DNA of 64,000 bases from the NCBI RefSeq assembly GCF_037477895.1, contig NZ_CP132745.1, positions 620,001 through 684,000 on the forward strand, given 5' to 3'. Shown piece after piece: positions 41,164-50,340 of this stretch. The stretch's first letter is position 1, and each line of letters opens with the position of its first letter. The DNA comes from Mycetohabitans endofungorum (GTDB taxonomy: Bacteria; Pseudomonadota; Gammaproteobacteria; Burkholderiales; Burkholderiaceae). The notes under the pieces were generated by a model, which worked only from the letters and a program-made list of their open reading frames with translations, was not told the DNA's origin and did no database searches. Made by a program: the position numbers and the translations under genes.

Positions 41164-41230
41164 AGAACGACGAAACGACGCATGAGCCCTGATAGTATCC
41201 TTTTTGTCCCAACCATTCAGGATGCACACC

Positions 41231-41464
41231 ATGTCGGTAGAACAGATCCGGGCAGCGGAAACGCGGGCCATGCAGCGCGTGGTGACCGCGACCCTTGGCG
41301 TGCAAAGTGCATTCGCCGCGCTGCAGAAACAATTCCCGCCTGAAGGCGACGGCCGCCCATCGGGCTTCGCGCTGAGTACCTTTGACGCGGCACTGCAGGA
41401 ACTGGAAGACGCCCAACAGGCGTTCGACGAAGTGCTCAGCTCAATGCTCGACGGCCTGGGCTGA
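41231..41464 (+). CDS. Small helical hypothetical protein
   Basis: 77 aa from the ATG at 41231 (AGGA upstream; an ATG at 41222 is the alternative). Almost entirely predicted helix, with Q-I-R-A-A-E-T-R-A-M-Q-R-V-V and a heptad-like C-terminal F-D-A-A-L-Q-E-L-E-D-A-Q-Q-A-F-D-E-V-L. Divergent from alkB. No family recognised. Confidence 0.6.
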   Translation: MSVEQIRAAETRAMQRVVTATLGVQSAFAALQKQFPPEGDGRPSGFALSTFDAALQELEDAQQAFDEVLSSMLDGLG

Positions 41465-41580
41465 GCAACGCAGCCAGTGTCGCAAACGCTGCGCCAGCGT
41501 GCACGGCGCGATGGGAGGCTGCGCCTGTTTGCCGTGCGGCTCGAGCGGCGACGCGCCGGGGGATGCGGCCGTCTTACGGT

Positions 41581-41931
41581 TTAGAATTCACCGCGGCGCG
41601 CCCGCGCCCGCGCCGCCTTGACGTCCGCTTCCCGTTGCGCATCGCGCACATCCGTGCGCCGAGCGCGCTGCGTCAAGCTGTTCGACAACATGCGCATGGT
41701 CGACGTGCGCCGCCGCACCGTCAACTTGCCGACATCGACCGTATGCGCGACTGGCCCAAGCGCCCATTGCAGCGCAAGCAGCCATCCAAGAACCGTCCAC
41801 CCCAGGCAGACATTGAACAGAGCCAGCATCAACGTATCCGGCCGCTTGCGCCGGTCAGCCACGATCGACGGGGCAAAATACAACAGCAACACCGCCAGTG
41901 CCTGGACCAGTTGAATGATTGTGATCCTCAT
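41581..41931 (-). CDS. Superinfection-immunity-like membrane protein
   Basis: 116 aa from the ATG at 41931. Two transmembrane helices joined by a basic loop (Y-F-A-P-S-I-V-A-D-R-R-K-R-P, then L-F-N-V-C-L-G-W-T-V-L-G-W), the hallmark of the phage-type superinfection immunity family (T4 Imm-like), plus a long basic tail. In bacteria most members have no proven role in phage exclusion. Confidence 0.8.
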   Translation of the reverse strand: MRITIIQLVQALAVLLLYFAPSIVADRRKRPDTLMLALFNVCLGWTVLGWLLALQWALGPVAHTVDVGKLTVRRRTSTMRMLSNSLTQRARRTDVRDAQREADVKAARARARRGEF

Positions 41932-42125
41932 GTCCGACACTATAGTCGAGCTTGCCCCGTGCCGCAGCACGAGGACCGGCGATGCCCGGCGCCGAACGCC
42001 GAAGCCGCAACGAACAGGCGTGCGATCCGCCATTTGACAAACGGACAGGGCGGCTTCCTGTATGCTCACCACTCCTGCCGGCCAACCTGGCCGTTGAAAT
42101 GGTCAGTACCCTCTCACAACGCTGT

Positions 42126-43955
42126 ATGAAGTCCAAGCCAATTCGCACGCCGCAGCAGCCGGCTCGCGGCACGCATCCAGGTGCGCCGACGCCGGATGCG
42201 CTGTCGGCCAGCAACTCATGGGCCGCGCCGCCCCTCGCGCTACGTCGCACTGCACTTATCGTACTCGCCGCCCTGCTATACCTGCTGCCCGGCATACTCG
42301 GCCACGCGCCGTGGAAGCAAGACGAGACCTATTCGTTCGGCATGATCCAATCGTTCCTGCACGGCAAGGACTGGATCGTCCCCATCAACGCTGGGCAGCC
42401 GTTCATGGAGAAGCCACCGCTGTACTACTGGGTCGCAGCGCTGGTAGCCGGGAGCCTGTCGCGATGGCTGCCGCTGCATGACGGCGCCCGGCTCACGACG
42501 GTGCTGTGCGGCGCCGTCACACTGCTGGTGTTAGCGGCGTGGAGCCGCCTGCGCGCGCGCGACAAGAGTCATACCGGCGGCGCAGCAGCGCGTGAGTGCC
42601 GCGATCCATGGCAAGCGACGCTCGTCACACTGTCGCTGTTCAGCGGCACCCTGATCATGGTCAAGCACGTACACGACCTGTTCACGGACGTCGCACTGGT
42701 AACCGGGACCGTCTGCGCACTGTACGGCTTATACCGGATCGCACTGCGCATGCAGGCTGGTCACAGCGCAACGTTCACCGACGTGGCATGGTTCGGCATC
42801 GGCACCGGCATCGCGCAGATGACCAAGGGATTGTTCATCCCCGGCGTGCTGGCGCTGACCGCGGCCGCATTACCGGCGCTCACGCCCGCGTGCCGCTCGC
42901 GCCGCTACGTCGCGGCGGTGGTGCTCGCGATGGGGCTAAGCGTACCGTTTTTTCTCGTCTGGCCGGCACTGCTCGCCCATCGCTCGCCTGAGCTGTTCAT
43001 CGACTGGTTCTGGGACAACAACGTGGGCCGCTTTCTCGGTTTCTCAGTGGATCGGCTGGGCTCCGACAACGATCATGCGGTGGTACTGCGCGCGCTGCTG
43101 ATCGGCGCGTTTCCGAGCGGTCCACTGGCCCTGTACGCACTCGCACACGGCGGCTGGCGCAAGATCACCCAGCCGGCGACCGGCATTGCGCTGCTTTTCT
43201 GCGTGTTCGGCATCGGACTGCTCAGCCTGTCAGCGACCGCACGGGTGCTGTACCTGTTGCCGTTCGTGGCTCCACTCGCCGTGCTCGGCGCGGATGGAGT
43301 GGCCCAATTGCCCGCCGCGCTGCGACGCGGATGGAGCGCGCTGAGCCTCGTGCTGTTTACCGCGTTCGGCGCGTTGGCCTGGTTCGTTTGGGCGGTGATG
43401 ATGCGGCCGATCGCGGCGCACGACGCCGCCCGATGGTTACAAAAGTGGCTGCCGCTGGACTACGTGGTTCCGTTCCAGCCGCCAGCGGTGGCGCTGGCCA
43501 TTGCGTTGTGCATCGCCTGGTTCGCCGCATGCCAATATGCACGACGGCTCGGACCCGCCCAAGCGCCATTTGTCTGGTGCGCCGGCGTGACGCTCGCCTG
43601 GGGGCTTGTCTTCACGTTGCTGCTGCCGTGGCTGGACCGCGCAAAGAGCTATACGCCAGTGTTCGAGCAACTGGCCGCGTCGCTCCATGCCGACTGGCAC
43701 AGCGGCGATTGCATGGCCAGCGTTGGCCTCGGCGAATCGGAAGCGCCAATGCTCGAATACGTGACCGGTATCGTGCATCGGCCTGTGCCGCTCGACATGG
43801 CCGCGTCGAGCGCCTGCCGCTGGCTGATCGTGCAGGATGATACGTCGAAGCTGGACGCAGGTTACGACGGCTGGAAGCGCGTGTGGCAAGGTGCCCGCCA
43901 AGGCGATACGCACGAGCGCCTGCGCGTGTTCGTGCGCGAGGACACGCGATCGTAG
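42126..43955 (+). CDS. ArnT-like family 39 glycosyltransferase
   Basis: 609 aa from the ATG at 42126. Polytopic integral membrane protein of the GT-C fold with the acidic motif W-K-Q-D-E-T-Y in the first periplasmic loop, E-K-P-P-L-Y-Y-W, and about a dozen hydrophobic segments. Family members transfer a lipid-carried sugar (such as 4-amino-4-deoxy-arabinose) to lipid A or proteins. No arn operon surrounds it, so donor and acceptor are unknown. Confidence 0.9.
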   Translation: MKSKPIRTPQQPARGTHPGAPTPDALSASNSWAAPPLALRRTALIVLAALLYLLPGILGHAPWKQDETYSFGMIQSFLHGKDWIVPINAGQPFMEKPPLYYWVAALVAGSLSRWLPLHDGARLTTVLCGAVTLLVLAAWSRLRARDKSHTGGAAARECRDPWQATLVTLSLFSGTLIMVKHVHDLFTDVALVTGTVCALYGLYRIALRMQAGHSATFTDVAWFGIGTGIAQMTKGLFIPGVLALTAAALPALTPACRSRRYVAAVVLAMGLSVPFFLVWPALLAHRSPELFIDWFWDNNVGRFLGFSVDRLGSDNDHAVVLRALLIGAFPSGPLALYALAHGGWRKITQPATGIALLFCVFGIGLLSLSATARVLYLLPFVAPLAVLGADGVAQLPAALRRGWSALSLVLFTAFGALAWFVWAVMMRPIAAHDAARWLQKWLPLDYVVPFQPPAVALAIALCIAWFAACQYARRLGPAQAPFVWCAGVTLAWGLVFTLLLPWLDRAKSYTPVFEQLAASLHADWHSGDCMASVGLGESEAPMLEYVTGIVHRPVPLDMAASSACRWLIVQDDTSKLDAGYDGWKRVWQGARQGDTHERLRVFVREDTRS

Positions 43956-44129
43956 GCACACAGGCCGCGACACGGGTACGCGCAACAGTGTCGGAATTGT
44001 AACCAATTAACCAATATATTTTAGATTGGCGCGCATCAAGAAAAAATATGACTGATCTTCGCCCCTTGTTGACGTACAATCTTTCGGATGGCTTTCATCT
44101 AACGTGGATCACGACTAACTGACCCGCCG

Positions 44130-45488
44130 ATGGATCTCGACTTCAACGACGCTTTTAATGCCGTCAAGTTCGCCGTTTATGCCACCGACGGCCGACACTC
44201 CGTGCAGGCCGCTGCCGCGCCCCCGCGGCCCGCGCGCACCGGTCACGTCGTTTGTAACGCTGCATTCGCGCCAGCAAGCCGAACCACGTATGATGATCTG
44301 CCGCCGGAGGTGATCCAGCAAATCGCGTCGTACCTGTCGTGCGACGATATCGCACAGCTTTCCGCGCTGAACCAACGCTCCTATGGGATCCTGCGCGAAC
44401 GACGACTGGCATGGCGCAACTGCCGACGGGCCGAAACGATCGTGGACCTCGCGTCGCTGCAACAGTTGCTCGACGATACGCAGGACCTCCAGTTCGAGCC
44501 CAGCCTGCGCACCGACCCCGTCGTGGCGCTCTGGTACCGGCTGCCATGGCTGCCGGCCGCCGAACGACCGGAGGCCTTCAAACGCCTATTCCGCGCGGCA
44601 GACGGAATCCCCCGACATGGCCATGTCATCCAACAACTGATGATCGTATCGATTGCCCAATACGCACCGCAACAGCGCGTGGAATTATTCGACTTCATGC
44701 AGGCGATTGCCGAGCAACATCGGAACGGCCATCAGAACCTGTGGGCGTCGCTTGCCTCGACGCTGTCATGCCTGCCATTGGGGCCGTCGCAATTCGCGGC
44801 GCGGTATCAGGCGCTGTTGGGCCGCCTACCCTCGCTTGACCAGACGCAACAAGCCGAACTCATCGCCGTGTTGGCGACGCAACTATCTGTATTGCGCGAC
44901 AGCAGCCACGGCGCGGCCCTCGACGTGTCGATGGAATACGGAATATTGCAGGACTGGACACGGCGCCTGCCGCCCTCGCTTCAAGGTGCGCCAGTCGGCG
45001 CATTAGCCGCGGCTGTGAGCGGACTGCCCGATGCACAACGCCCGTTTCGCTACGCAGACATGCAGCAGCTGGCGTTGGGGCTGCCATCCGAACAGCTGAT
45101 GATCACGCTGCAACAACTGCTGCTGGGGCTGACCACCTTGCCCGCAGCGCAGCACGCCGACAAACTCTCGATGCTGGAGTCCGCACTGTTGCGCACGCCC
45201 CCTCCGGTGCGCATACAAGCAGTCCACCGGCTGATCGAAACCACGCCTCGGTTGCACGACACGCTGTCGCGGCAGATTTGGCAGCGTGCGCTGCGTTTGC
45301 TCGATGGCAGTGACACAAACGGCGTCGATGCGCTGGAAGTGCTGGATGCGGCCCGGCGCGATGGCGTGATTAACATGCTGGGCAAAGGACAACGGCAAAA
45401 TGCCGTGAGAGAGACAATAGCCTTTGTCCAACGCAACCACCTCACCAAGCAAGCGGGTGCAGCACTGCTTGCCTGCTTCATACCGTGA
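44130..45488 (+). CDS. F-box-containing protein, candidate secreted effector
   Basis: 452 aa. After a disordered, Ala/Pro/Ser/Arg-rich N-terminus (~53 residues), residues ~54-92 read D-L-P-P-E-V-I-Q-Q-I-A-S-Y-L, then D-D-I-A-Q-L-S-A-L-N-Q-R-S-Y, a close match to the eukaryotic F-box that binds SKP1 in ubiquitin ligases. The remaining ~360 residues form a long helical, Leu/Gln-rich region with loosely repeated ~40-residue units (L-P-S-L-D-Q-T-Q-Q-A-E-L, L-P-A-A-Q-H-A-D-K-L), probably an alpha-solenoid. F-box proteins of plant and fungal associates (for example the Ralstonia GALA family) are type III effectors; here the scaffold is not LRR. No secretion genes are in the window. Confidence 0.8.
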   Translation: MDLDFNDAFNAVKFAVYATDGRHSVQAAAAPPRPARTGHVVCNAAFAPASRTTYDDLPPEVIQQIASYLSCDDIAQLSALNQRSYGILRERRLAWRNCRRAETIVDLASLQQLLDDTQDLQFEPSLRTDPVVALWYRLPWLPAAERPEAFKRLFRAADGIPRHGHVIQQLMIVSIAQYAPQQRVELFDFMQAIAEQHRNGHQNLWASLASTLSCLPLGPSQFAARYQALLGRLPSLDQTQQAELIAVLATQLSVLRDSSHGAALDVSMEYGILQDWTRRLPPSLQGAPVGALAAAVSGLPDAQRPFRYADMQQLALGLPSEQLMITLQQLLLGLTTLPAAQHADKLSMLESALLRTPPPVRIQAVHRLIETTPRLHDTLSRQIWQRALRLLDGSDTNGVDALEVLDAARRDGVINMLGKGQRQNAVRETIAFVQRNHLTKQAGAALLACFIP

Positions 45489-45645
45489 CCGCGAAATCCG
45501 GTGGTGGCCGGCAACAAAGTGTCCACTTGGAGTGATCCGTCTATCAGCGCCTGCGCCGGTAGCATGTGACGTTGTGTCACCAGGTCACCTCTGTATGGCA
45601 GCGTGCGCATTCTCTCGCACGCTGCCCACGCGCACCGTTGGAGGG

Positions 45646-47520
45646 TTATTTCTCGGGCGAGGCCGGCGGCGTCGGTAGGTCAGGCCAACGCGGTTCTGTC
45701 AATTCTGGCTCGACTCGGATTGGCGTCAGCCTTGAACCCCGTCTCCGCACATCGCCATAACCAGACACCGTCGTCTCCGATACGCTGGTCCGCGGCAGAT
45801 GGAGCACGCCATCGTCCTGCGCGAAAACACTATCGGCCGACTGGCGCCTTCTCGGCTGCCATGTCGGGCCCGTCCGCAAACAATTTTCGGCTTCTTGCAA
45901 CAGTGCAAAGGTTAACTGGCACGCTCGTTCGAGGCACTCGTCCTCTGACAGACCTTCCCGGAACGGATTGCTTAGCTGGTCGAGCCAACTGCGGTCCAAC
46001 TGGCGCGGCATCGATATCCAGGTGTCCTCCTGCTGCACAAGCACGCTGTCCGCCGGTGAGTCGCGCGTCGTGTCACCCATCATGTCCAGCTCCAGGCCGC
46101 TATCGCGTTCTTGCAACAATGCATCGGATCGTGCGATCGTTCGACTTGGCTTCTCCTTGTGTGACAAACCGCCAACGGATGCATCATCGCGCGACGCATA
46201 AAGCCACTGGAGGCCTCCTCGGAGGAGTAACCGCGATACTTCGTCCAGATAAAACAAGTCTCGCCGTGAATCACCCTCTTGAAAGCCGCGATAGCTTTCC
46301 ACCTGGATTCGATTGGCAAGCGTGGGATGCACATTCAGGCGGCTCAGTTCAGACGAAAACGCCTGCTCCTGAACGTCTGAACCATATGCGATAAACAGCC
46401 GAGGCGCGTCAGCTACCGACAACGCATCGACTAGCGCGCCTGCCGACCATGGCGGTGCCTCGCTGCTTTGGGCGCAGAACGAATCATTGGCGCAACGTCG
46501 GATATCGCCAGCGACATCGTACGGCGACTGCCACAGACGATCGAGCTCGGTAGGCAAATGGCGCGTGGCGTCAAGACCAAGATCGGCATCCAGGTGTAGG
46601 AGCCATTGCGCGCCCAGCTCCCACGATATCTCGGCAGGCGGCTCCCGATGTTCGGCACGCCCGTCCGGCCCCAAGACCGGCGAGAGCATCGCCATGCCGG
46701 CGAACCCGTGAGGCCTCGTTTTCAATAAATCCATTGCATGACCGGCCACACGTGCACCGTGAGTGACAAGGTACACTGGCGAGCCACGCCTCTGATGCGC
46801 ATCTAGATAGTTATCAATGAAACGCATTGCCGTTCTCCCCGCATGAGGGCTGCCCCAGAAATCGCCCAATCCCGATCCGGTAGGATGGACGAAAATCAGA
46901 TCGGACACGTCGAGCAACGTAGAGACGTTGTCATATCGATCCCAGCATTCTCGGCCCGAAAGGTTCCCGACGATAGGACCGACCGTTGCCAGCAACAGAT
47001 AGCCGGTAGAACGCAGCGGATCCTGTCGAACGCTGTCACCGAACAAGAAGGTGACTGGGCGGGACGAGGGTTCCGCATCGCGCTGGGTATAGGCCACGTA
47101 GACGATCCGGTCGTCGTCGGATGCGCCCTCAATAGGCACCATGCCGACGGTAGCCGCTAAATCCCGTGTTCCGTCACTGGCCTGCATTTGAAAATAACTC
47201 GTGACAGCTTCCCCGAACAGCCCTGAAGCAGGCTTTTCGGATGACGCCGAAGTCGGCCCTTCGGACAGCACCGAAGCCGAGTTTTCGGAGGACATCGAAG
47301 CCGGCTGCTTGGACAGCGCCGAAGTATGAAGGACGGTCACAGTCCGCGTATCAGGCTGGCCGGCAACCATCGCGTCGCCGACACCGGGCTCGCCTCCCCC
47401 TCCGCCACACGCATTCATGGACAGCGCAACAGCGATCACCATTGCGCTGGAGGATACTCGACCTGGCTTAATCAACCGGCAAAGACATTTATTTAATTCC
47501 ATTTTCATGATGGTCACCAT
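45646..47520 (-). CDS. Lipoprotein resembling serine carboxypeptidase (S10) without catalytic Ser
   Basis: 624 aa from the ATG at 47520; the ATG at 47508, with GGTGA just upstream, is a likely alternative. Signal segment with lipobox L-S-M-N-A-C (Cys 38) and a Gly run. Next comes a 4 x 8-residue Ser/Glu/Pro repeat, then a region patterned like peptidase S10: V-T-F-L-F-G-D, V-S-D-L-I-F-V-H-P-T-G-S-G-L-G-D, R-T-A-M-R-F-I-D-N-Y-L. At the expected nucleophile elbow (GESYG) it reads V-T-H-G-A-R, so the Ser is absent, and I see no His near the end. The last ~150 residues are charged and disordered. Likely a surface or secreted pseudoenzyme, convergent with the F-box gene. Confidence 0.65.
   Translation of the reverse strand: MVTIMKMELNKCLCRLIKPGRVSSSAMVIAVALSMNACGGGGGEPGVGDAMVAGQPDTRTVTVLHTSALSKQPASMSSENSASVLSEGPTSASSEKPASGLFGEAVTSYFQMQASDGTRDLAATVGMVPIEGASDDDRIVYVAYTQRDAEPSSRPVTFLFGDSVRQDPLRSTGYLLLATVGPIVGNLSGRECWDRYDNVSTLLDVSDLIFVHPTGSGLGDFWGSPHAGRTAMRFIDNYLDAHQRRGSPVYLVTHGARVAGHAMDLLKTRPHGFAGMAMLSPVLGPDGRAEHREPPAEISWELGAQWLLHLDADLGLDATRHLPTELDRLWQSPYDVAGDIRRCANDSFCAQSSEAPPWSAGALVDALSVADAPRLFIAYGSDVQEQAFSSELSRLNVHPTLANRIQVESYRGFQEGDSRRDLFYLDEVSRLLLRGGLQWLYASRDDASVGGLSHKEKPSRTIARSDALLQERDSGLELDMMGDTTRDSPADSVLVQQEDTWISMPRQLDRSWLDQLSNPFREGLSEDECLERACQLTFALLQEAENCLRTGPTWQPRRRQSADSVFAQDDGVLHLPRTSVSETTVSGYGDVRRRGSRLTPIRVEPELTEPRWPDLPTPPASPEK
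47223..47318 (-). repeat. Four tandem 24-bp units inside the S10-like lipoprotein gene
   Basis: Consecutive 24-bp units at 47223, 47247, 47271 and 47295, each starting with a C/TGAAG-type motif, encode 8-residue repeats of the form S-E/K-x-P/S-A/T-S. They form the linker between the lipid anchor and the folded domain. The units are diverged but strictly in phase. Confidence 0.8.
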
Positions 47521-48173
47521 TTTAAGTGGTTAAAAGCAGCCCTCCGAAGAACCGGATAATCTTTAAAAAAGACCGACGGCCTTCTATTAAATGTTAGACG
47601 CAGAGCAATAGCGCTGCCTCGGCACCGGCGTGCGCGTCAACTCATTTGCTGGCTGAACTGCATGTAATGCAATTGAAAGTATGAGGCGCGAAACGTATCA
47701 CGCGCGAAGCGCCAAGTAAAGATCAATAAGGAAACAATCGTTGCTTATATAACGATTTGGGCGAAATATATGAACCAATCAAGTCACCCACACCGGTTTT
47801 ATTGGTATAGTACAAATTGGGTCTTTCTGTTTTGGATTGCTAACTCATCGGACAATATGGATTAATTTTCCGCGACATCACGGTAGCCGGCATGATATGC
47901 CTGCTTCACAGCTCAGTTTTACCCATGTCTTGGTAGTCCGGCCGGGCTGAGTCCGGCACATTTTTCCGGGCATCCGGGCATCACCGGTCGATGTTTCCGA
48001 AAGCGGATTTCTGTTTGCTTAGGCGCCACACAGCACCCTTTCAACGCCCATCACTTCGCCTTCCCGTCGCTTTCTTCGGCATCCCTGTCGTCGCGCGAGG
48101 TGGGATTGCTACGCTTCACGCTGTATTCGCGTTTTTTGATTGCTCGATATCGCAAACACCATCTGGGGGGCGC
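47521..48173. other. Divergent intergenic region, AT-richer than surroundings
   Basis: About 650 bp between two divergent genes (about 470 bp if the longer hypX start at 47991 is used). No supportable gene. A TATAGT hexamer at 47806-47811 is a possible -10 for the rightward gene but lacks a good -35 partner. The 47.52-47.88 kb part is visibly AT-rich. Confidence 0.45.
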
Positions 48174-49928
48174 TTGGATATTCTGCTGTTTGCCTCGGCC
48201 TATAACGGCATGGTCCAGCGTGTTCATCGCGAACTCATTGCACTGGAGCATCGCGTCTGCATTGAATTGTCGCCGGACCCGGACACGATGCTGGCTCGCG
48301 CTGAACAGGTCAATCCGGATATGATCATCTGTCCATTCCTGAAACATCGCATTCCCGACACGGTATGGCGCGCCTGGCCGTGCTTGGTCGTGCACCCGGG
48401 AATCGAGGGCGATCGGGGGCCGTCCGCGTTGGATTGGGCGATTACCCACCGGCAATCCGAGTGGGGCGTTACCCTGCTGCAAGCCAGCGCCGAAATGGAC
48501 GGCGGCGATGTGTGGGGGACGCACCGGTTTGCGATGCGCACGGCCAGCAAAGGCAGCATCTATCGACGTGATGTCATACCCGGCGCGGTGAAGCTCATCC
48601 GGCAGGCACTGGTCGATTTCGCGAATCCGCGGTTCCGGCCGCATCCGCAAGACTATTCTCGCCCGTCGGTCAAGGGCCGTCCCCACGTGCTGATGCGACA
48701 GGATGCACGCCGCATCGACTGGAGCACCGACGACACCGATACGATCGTCAACCGCATCCATGCGGCTGACGGCTTCCCCGGCGTGCGTGACGAGATCCAT
48801 GGCCAGCCGGTGTATCTGTTCGGTGCGGTAGCGGATACGGGCATCGCACATGAGGCCACGCCGGGGGCATGGCTGGGCCAGCGGCACGGCGCGGTGTGCC
48901 GCGCCACGCGGGACGGTGCCGTATGGATCAAGCAGATGAAGGCGGGGAGCCGCGGTCCAGGCGCCGGCATCAAGCTCCCGGCGATGCTGGCGCTGCGCGC
49001 CGCGTTCGGCGACGCAGCCTGGCTAGAGCAGTTACCCGAGATGGACTCGCCTGCTATCGAGGATATCCGCATCCATGTCGAACATCGGGTGGCATACGTC
49101 GAATTCGACTTCCACAACGGCGCGATGAGCACCGGCCAATGCACGCGCCTGACTCATGTGCTTGACGCGCTGAGTCGGCGCCACGACGTGCGCGTGATCG
49201 TACTAATGGGCGGCAACGATTTTTGGAGCAACGGCATTCATTTGCACTGCATCGAGGCATCGCCGGATCCGGCCGGCGAGTCGTGGCGCAACATCAATGC
49301 GATAAACGACTTAGTGCGCACCATCCTGCTGACCGAACGCAAGATCACCATTGCCGCGCTGCGCAACAACGCCGGCGCCGGCGGCGCCATCATGCCACTG
49401 GCATGCGACTTCGTGCTGGCCCGCCGCGGCGTCGTGCTCAATCCACACTACCAGACAATGGGCTTATACGGCTCCGAGTACTGGACTTACCTATTGCCGC
49501 GTCGCACCGGCGCCGCACGAGCGAAGGCCCTAGTCGACGCATGCTTGCCGGTAGTGGCGGACGAAGCGCTAGGCATGAACCTCGTCGACCACGTGCTGCC
49601 AGAGGATTGGACTGAATATCACGCTTTGCTGTCACGCCATTGCCAGACGATCGCGCAGGACGAACGGTTCTCGACGTATCTGAACATCAAGGCGCGCGTG
49701 CGAAGCATGGACGAACGACGCAAGCCGCTGCAAGCCTATCGGGACGAAGAATTGCAGCGGATGAAGGCAGCCTTCGATGATCCGGATGCCAGCTACCACG
49801 CACTACGCTACCAATTCGTTCACAAAATCCCGTGTGCGGCAACGCCGCTACACCTGCTTGGCGACGTCGGCGTGCGGCAGTCGCACAATACGCAGCACCG
49901 ACAGGAGCCGTCGCCCGTTCAAGCGTAA
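48174..49928 (+). CDS. hypX: HypX/HoxX-like formyltransferase/enoyl-CoA-hydratase fusion
   Basis: 584 aa from a TTG at 48174 with a G-rich ribosome site (TGGGGGG), where family similarity begins (D-I-L-L-F-A-S-A-Y-N); the frame is open from an ATG at 47991. The N-terminal half is a 10-formyl-tetrahydrofolate hydrolase/transferase-like domain with H-P-G-I-E-G-D-R-G-P-S-A-L-D-W. The C-terminal half is a crotonase fold ending with the HypX hallmark M-G-L-Y-G-S-E-Y-W-T-Y-L-L-P-R-R. In aerobic hydrogenase producers HypX makes CO for the [NiFe] centre from formyl-THF via formyl-CoA. No hydrogenase or hyp genes are here, so its role in this setting is unclear. Confidence 0.9.
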   Translation: MDILLFASAYNGMVQRVHRELIALEHRVCIELSPDPDTMLARAEQVNPDMIICPFLKHRIPDTVWRAWPCLVVHPGIEGDRGPSALDWAITHRQSEWGVTLLQASAEMDGGDVWGTHRFAMRTASKGSIYRRDVIPGAVKLIRQALVDFANPRFRPHPQDYSRPSVKGRPHVLMRQDARRIDWSTDDTDTIVNRIHAADGFPGVRDEIHGQPVYLFGAVADTGIAHEATPGAWLGQRHGAVCRATRDGAVWIKQMKAGSRGPGAGIKLPAMLALRAAFGDAAWLEQLPEMDSPAIEDIRIHVEHRVAYVEFDFHNGAMSTGQCTRLTHVLDALSRRHDVRVIVLMGGNDFWSNGIHLHCIEASPDPAGESWRNINAINDLVRTILLTERKITIAALRNNAGAGGAIMPLACDFVLARRGVVLNPHYQTMGLYGSEYWTYLLPRRTGAARAKALVDACLPVVADEALGMNLVDHVLPEDWTEYHALLSRHCQTIAQDERFSTYLNIKARVRSMDERRKPLQAYRDEELQRMKAAFDDPDASYHALRYQFVHKIPCAATPLHLLGDVGVRQSHNTQHRQEPSPVQA

Positions 49929-50340
49929 CAGCCGGCCGGCACGGATTCATCGCCATCGCGACATATTGCGACGGCAATGCCATCGCTGTCGTACGCATAC
50001 AACAGCCACCACGTCAGAAACACGCTGGTTCCAGCGTTCGCGCCTGGCGCGACGCCGGCGGTGCGCACCCACGGCGCACGCGTTGCCGCGCGCGCGACGG
50101 CATACGCGACGCAAGCGACGGCCCGGCCGCAGCAAGCGCACGACAGCGACCGCTGCAGCTGCCCCCACGGACGGCTGTGCTGCGTCGACGCGTGTTGCGC
50201 CCTGCCATGCCGCACGTGCGCCAACGTCCCTCCCATGCTGTCTGTCCGGCGCTCGCCGCCGGCGGGGACCGACCGGTTCCGTACTTTCATTCCGTCGTTC
50301 CCCAAGCGTCCTCCCCGGTTCATCCACATCTAGCTCAATC
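49929..50340. other. Apparently non-coding interval after hypX
   Basis: About 410 bp. Open frames exist on both strands but are Arg/Ala/Cys-rich and look like shadows of high-GC DNA. It may contain the decayed 5' half of the acyltransferase gene that follows. Confidence 0.45.

Noticed and set aside
44058..44086. Two TTCG motifs upstream of the F-box gene, recalling an hrpII-type box
   Set aside because: The spacer is 21 nt, not the 16 nt expected for HrpB-type control elements, so it was not called as a regulatory site.
47223..47318. Tandem repeat considered as a CRISPR array
   Set aside because: Units are contiguous, in phase with a coding frame and without spacers.
49977..50333. Cys-rich 118-aa plus-strand frame between hypX and the acyltransferase relic
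   Set aside because: Arg/Ala/Cys composition is typical of out-of-frame high-GC DNA; several competing frames and no start signal.
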